NCBI GenBank assembly: GCA_013331375.1
Contig: DUGO01000233.1
Location: 1 to 7,772, forward strand
Direction: 5' to 3'
Source: Candidatus Methanoperedentaceae archaeon
GTDB taxonomy: Archaea; Halobacteriota; Methanosarcinia; Methanosarcinales; Methanoperedenaceae
DNA length: 7,772 nt
The notes under the pieces are model-generated. The model made no database searches. It had not been told where the DNA came from and saw only the letters and a list, made by a program, of their open reading frames with translations. Of the stretch, positions 5,853-7,772 are shown in pieces (the stretch's first letter is position 1; every line of letters begins with the position of its first letter). The position numbers and the translations under genes were made by a program.

Positions 5853-7641
5853 CAACTATGCGCTCACCCTTCCCCTGCGCCTCAAGTATGCGGTAGGCGG
5901 CTTCGGAGTCCCTCCCAACCCTGACATCTCCCTTTCTCCCGACAGTGGCTGAAAGAAGAAGTTCCCCGCCTATGAAAACGCCAACAGTACCGCCGCGTGA
6001 CGCGCCTGTATGCAGCACAACATGCTTCTTCGTGCGCTCAATCGACGGCGTGTACGATTCCTTCTCAGTATTCCGCTCCCCCCTGACACGCACGTCAATG
6101 CCAATGCCAAGCATCTGCTCGATGGCTTCAACTGTCCTGCCGCCCTTCCCGATAATGGCTGCGGCATCCTCATCGCTCACCCAGACCACAACCCTTGTGT
6201 CAGAGACCATCTGCGCTTCGACCCCGTGCATCGCATACTTTTTTATCTCCTTTTCCACCTGCTTTTCGGCAAGCTTCCACATGGGTCTTGAAAGTTCAGT
6301 GACAGGCATCACCACGACCTGCTCACCGTAGGTGTATATCTCGAACTCAGGCTCGGAGGTCTCGAAATCCTTGATGATTATCACGGGTCTTGACAGGTCT
6401 TCTTCAGTCATGCCGTGGGGCACCTTGACGCTGAAATCGATGTCGTAAACCTTAGACACCTGACCCTTCTCGATGAACACCACGGTATCCACGACCTGCG
6501 GTATCATGCCGAGGTCAACCCGTCCGATGAGCCTCTGGATTGCATCCACAGCCCGCGTGGCATGGACAACACCTATCATGCCTATACCCGCAAGCCTCAT
6601 ATCAGCGAAGACCCTGAAATCCGAAGTCTTCCTGACCTCATCGTAGATGGTATAGTCGGGTCTGACCAGAAGCAGGATATCAGCGGTCTTTTCCATGTCC
6701 CTGTCGATGGGCGCATACTGGGTTATCGCATCGCTCACCTGCAGGTCGCGCGGGGATTCCATGGTCTTTACGATGAACTCCCGCTGCAGCAGGAACTCGG
6801 CTATGCTTGCGGCGAACGTGGACTTGCCAGCGCCCGGAGGACCTGCTATCAGGATTCCGCGCTGCCTCTCAAGCAGCCTGTCCTTGAGCTCCTTGCTCAT
6901 CCTGTAACTGTCAAGGTCTACCATTGCGACAGGTCTCACTGCCGTTATCTCCATGCCGTCGGAAAAGGGCGGCTGTGCGACTGCGATTCGCATGGGTCCA
7001 ATCTGCAGTACCATGACGCCGTCGTGCTCGATCTCGATGAACGAGTCTGGGTCCTGCCTCGCCCGTTCTATCAGCTCGCGCGCTATCGAGCGCAGCTCGT
7101 GCTCGCTGCATGGGGTGTCACGCAGCTCTACAAGCTTCTGCTCGCCTATCGTGCCCCTCTTTGCGACAGGTATAACACGCTCCTTGAGGTGCACAGACAG
7201 CGTATCGTCTGTGAAGAACGATTCGATGGCAAGGGCTCTGGGCTCTGTCATCTCGGGTCGCAGGTATTCCACGTCAAGACCCATGGCGCGGGCGACCTCT
7301 GACTGGATCCTGTCGCTTGTGACGAAAAGGGCGTTATTCTCAAGAGCCACAGACCGTATCATCGCATCTATCTCGCCTGATGGTGCCAGCTTCACCTGCT
7401 CGAGAGTCGGTCTCTTGCCCACATACACAAGCTCTATGTCCTTGCGCTTTGCCATCTCAGCAAGCTCTTTCAGCTCCTCAAGCCCCTTGAAGCCGGTCTC
7501 CTTCCCCCGGTTCGCCATGGCTTCAAGCTCTGAGATGACAGCCTCGGGTATGATGACTATCGCATCGGGATACCCCTTGTTTTTCAGCCTCCGGCTCAGC
7601 CTGCCGTCTATGAGCACGCACGTATCGGGTACTATCTTAAT
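5836..7641 (-). CDS. PIN domain-ATPase-KH domain protein, archaeal PINc ATPase family
   Basis: Three-module archaeal protein of 601 residues, precise role unknown. A PIN nuclease-type domain (about 1-130) shows VPDTCVLIDGR (4-14) with Asp6, PEAVISELE (32-40), GEIDAMI (89-95) with Asp92 and FVTSDR (106-111) with Asp110. A secretion-type/PilT-like ATPase follows: Walker A GPPGAGKST (267-275), acidic YDEVRKTSDF (333-342) and VVHATR (358-363) with His360. A KH-type RNA-binding loop IIGKGGRTVEAIE (496-508) and a small beta-rich tail complete it. The likely start is ATT at 7641, giving M-KIVPDTC. The frame is closed by TGA at 7653-7651, and no ATG, GTG or TTG lies in frame between it and GTG at 7617. 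Starting at that GTG would remove the first PIN acid Asp6. GAGG (7652-7649) lies seven bases before the ATT. RNA processing or decay is an inference from domains. Family is sure; start is tentative. Confidence 0.92.
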   Translation of the reverse strand: MKIVPDTCVLIDGRLSRRLKNKGYPDAIVIIPEAVISELEAMANRGKETGFKGLEELKELAEMAKRKDIELVYVGKRPTLEQVKLAPSGEIDAMIRSVALENNALFVTSDRIQSEVARAMGLDVEYLRPEMTEPRALAIESFFTDDTLSVHLKERVIPVAKRGTIGEQKLVELRDTPCSEHELRSIARELIERARQDPDSFIEIEHDGVMVLQIGPMRIAVAQPPFSDGMEITAVRPVAMVDLDSYRMSKELKDRLLERQRGILIAGPPGAGKSTFAASIAEFLLQREFIVKTMESPRDLQVSDAITQYAPIDRDMEKTADILLLVRPDYTIYDEVRKTSDFRVFADMRLAGIGMIGVVHATRAVDAIQRLIGRVDLGMIPQVVDTVVFIEKGQVSKVYDIDFSVKVPHGMTEEDLSRPVIIIKDFETSEPEFEIYTYGEQVVVMPVTELSRPMWKLAEKQVEKEIKKYAMHGVEAQMVSDTRVVVWVSDEDAAAIIGKGGRTVEAIEQMLGIGIDVRVRGERNTEKESYTPSIERTKKHVVLHTGASRGGTVGVFIGGELLLSATVGRKGDVRVGRDSEAAYRILEAQGKGERIVVKPGM

Positions 7642-7648
7642 ACAAATC

Positions 7649-7652
7649 CCTC
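7649..7652 (-). promoter_or_regulatory. Ribosome site deciding an ATT start
   Basis: GAGG on the minus strand, seven bases upstream of ATT at 7641. It is too far (31 bases) to serve the GTG at 7617, so it favours initiation at the ATT, which restores the full PIN motif VPDTC. Confidence 0.45.
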
Positions 7653-7673
7653 AGCAGATATTGAACTGCTGGG
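7650..7673 (-). promoter_or_regulatory. Hairpin covering the PIN-ATPase ribosome site
   Basis: CAGCAG (7652-7657) and CTGCTG (7666-7671) pair perfectly around an 8-base loop. The pairing continues with a mismatch in minus-strand RNA at 7651/7672 and one more GC pair at 7650/7673. The arm nearer the gene contains the first bases of the GAGG ribosome site, so the fold could limit initiation if the transcript starts upstream of it. The effect is inferred. Confidence 0.35.
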
Positions 7674-7682
7674 ATAAAAAAG
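7673..7682 (-). promoter_or_regulatory. CTTTTTTATC element: TATA-like box and/or oligo-T terminator
   Basis: On the minus strand, CTTTTTTATC lies 12 bases after the stop of the edge gene and 31 bases before the ATT start of the PIN-ATPase. The six T residues (7681-7676) fit an archaeal oligo-T terminator for the edge gene. The same bases are TATA-like and would place transcription start near 7651. The sequence does not separate the two readings, and both may hold. Confidence 0.4.
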
Positions 7683-7693
7683 CTGCGATAGTG

Positions 7694-7772
7694 CTATGAC
7701 GCGGTTCCCGGTTCGCCAAGCACTTCCGTCCTGCGGATTTCCACCCTGCGCAGCGGGTATATTATCTTGGAA
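7694..7772 (-). CDS. C-terminal end of an unrecognised gene cut by the window edge
   Basis: The last 25 codons of a minus-strand frame, ending at TAG (7696-7694). The tail is basic and charged (RRVEIRRTEVLGEP), and codon third positions are mostly G or C, as in the neighbouring genes. The other open frame across this stretch gives a composition unlike a protein. The fragment is too short to name. It ends 52 bases before the PIN-ATPase start on the same strand. Confidence 0.5.
   Translation of the reverse strand, partial: SKIIYPLRRVEIRRTEVLGEPGTAS

Noticed and set aside
6415..7302. Long plus-strand open frame of 295 codons
   Set aside because: It lies antisense to the firmly identified PIN-ATPase. 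The translation is rich in His, Arg and Cys without domain motifs, as expected for a shadow frame.
1..7772. tRNA, rRNA, CRISPR array, insertion sequence or prophage
   Set aside because: No cloverleaf-like conserved T-loop in the gaps, no regularly spaced repeats, no transposase or integrase motifs, and gaps of about 110 bases at most.

Overview
The window reads as a chromosomal segment of a euryarchaeon, perhaps from the methanogen/ANME/Archaeoglobus side of the tree. The evidence is a separate kae1-bud32 pair (archaeal KEOPS), a PIN-ATPase-KH protein of a typically archaeal family, TATA-type promoter elements, GGTGA-type ribosome sites and an apparently leaderless gene. No phage, transposon, tRNA, rRNA or CRISPR sequence was seen. 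Base composition looks even from gene to gene, with GC a little above half by eye. The genus cannot be fixed from this sequence.

Layout. At the left edge (2-874, +) is a malate dehydrogenase lacking about its first 20 residues. Facing it is a three-gene minus-strand operon (3535 down to 912): an ABC ATPase, its ABC-2 permease (14-base overlap) and an RdgB/HAM1 XTP/dITP pyrophosphatase (1-base gap). A TATA-like box placed for a leaderless ATG drives it. After a gap of about 110 bases come kae1 and bud32 (5176 down to 3645, minus), joined by a 4-base ATGA overlap. Divergent from kae1 is an unrecognised 194-residue protein (5268-5852, +). The 91-base gap between these two genes holds a perfect 10+10 inverted repeat. 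The unknown gene collides tail to tail, with a 17-base overlap, with a long PIN-ATPase-KH gene (7641 down to 5836, minus). The right edge carries the last codons of another minus-strand gene.

How the genes fit together. Kae1 and Bud32 are the catalytic and kinase/ATPase subunits of KEOPS, which makes t6A37 on ANN-decoding tRNAs. RdgB removes deaminated purine nucleotides. The PIN-ATPase-KH protein combines a nuclease-type fold, an ATPase and an RNA-binding module. The ABC pair is probably an exporter and looks functionally unrelated to its neighbours. Malate dehydrogenase is central metabolism.

Points most worth a second look: the probable ATT initiation codon of the PIN-ATPase (the first GTG would delete the first conserved PIN aspartate); the palindrome in the kae1/unknown-gene promoter region, which also argues for a later kae1 start; the unknown 194-residue protein itself; and an exporter pair sitting between bud32 and rdgB. 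I found no clear candidate for a wholly new multi-gene system. The closest is the unknown gene with its palindromic control region.
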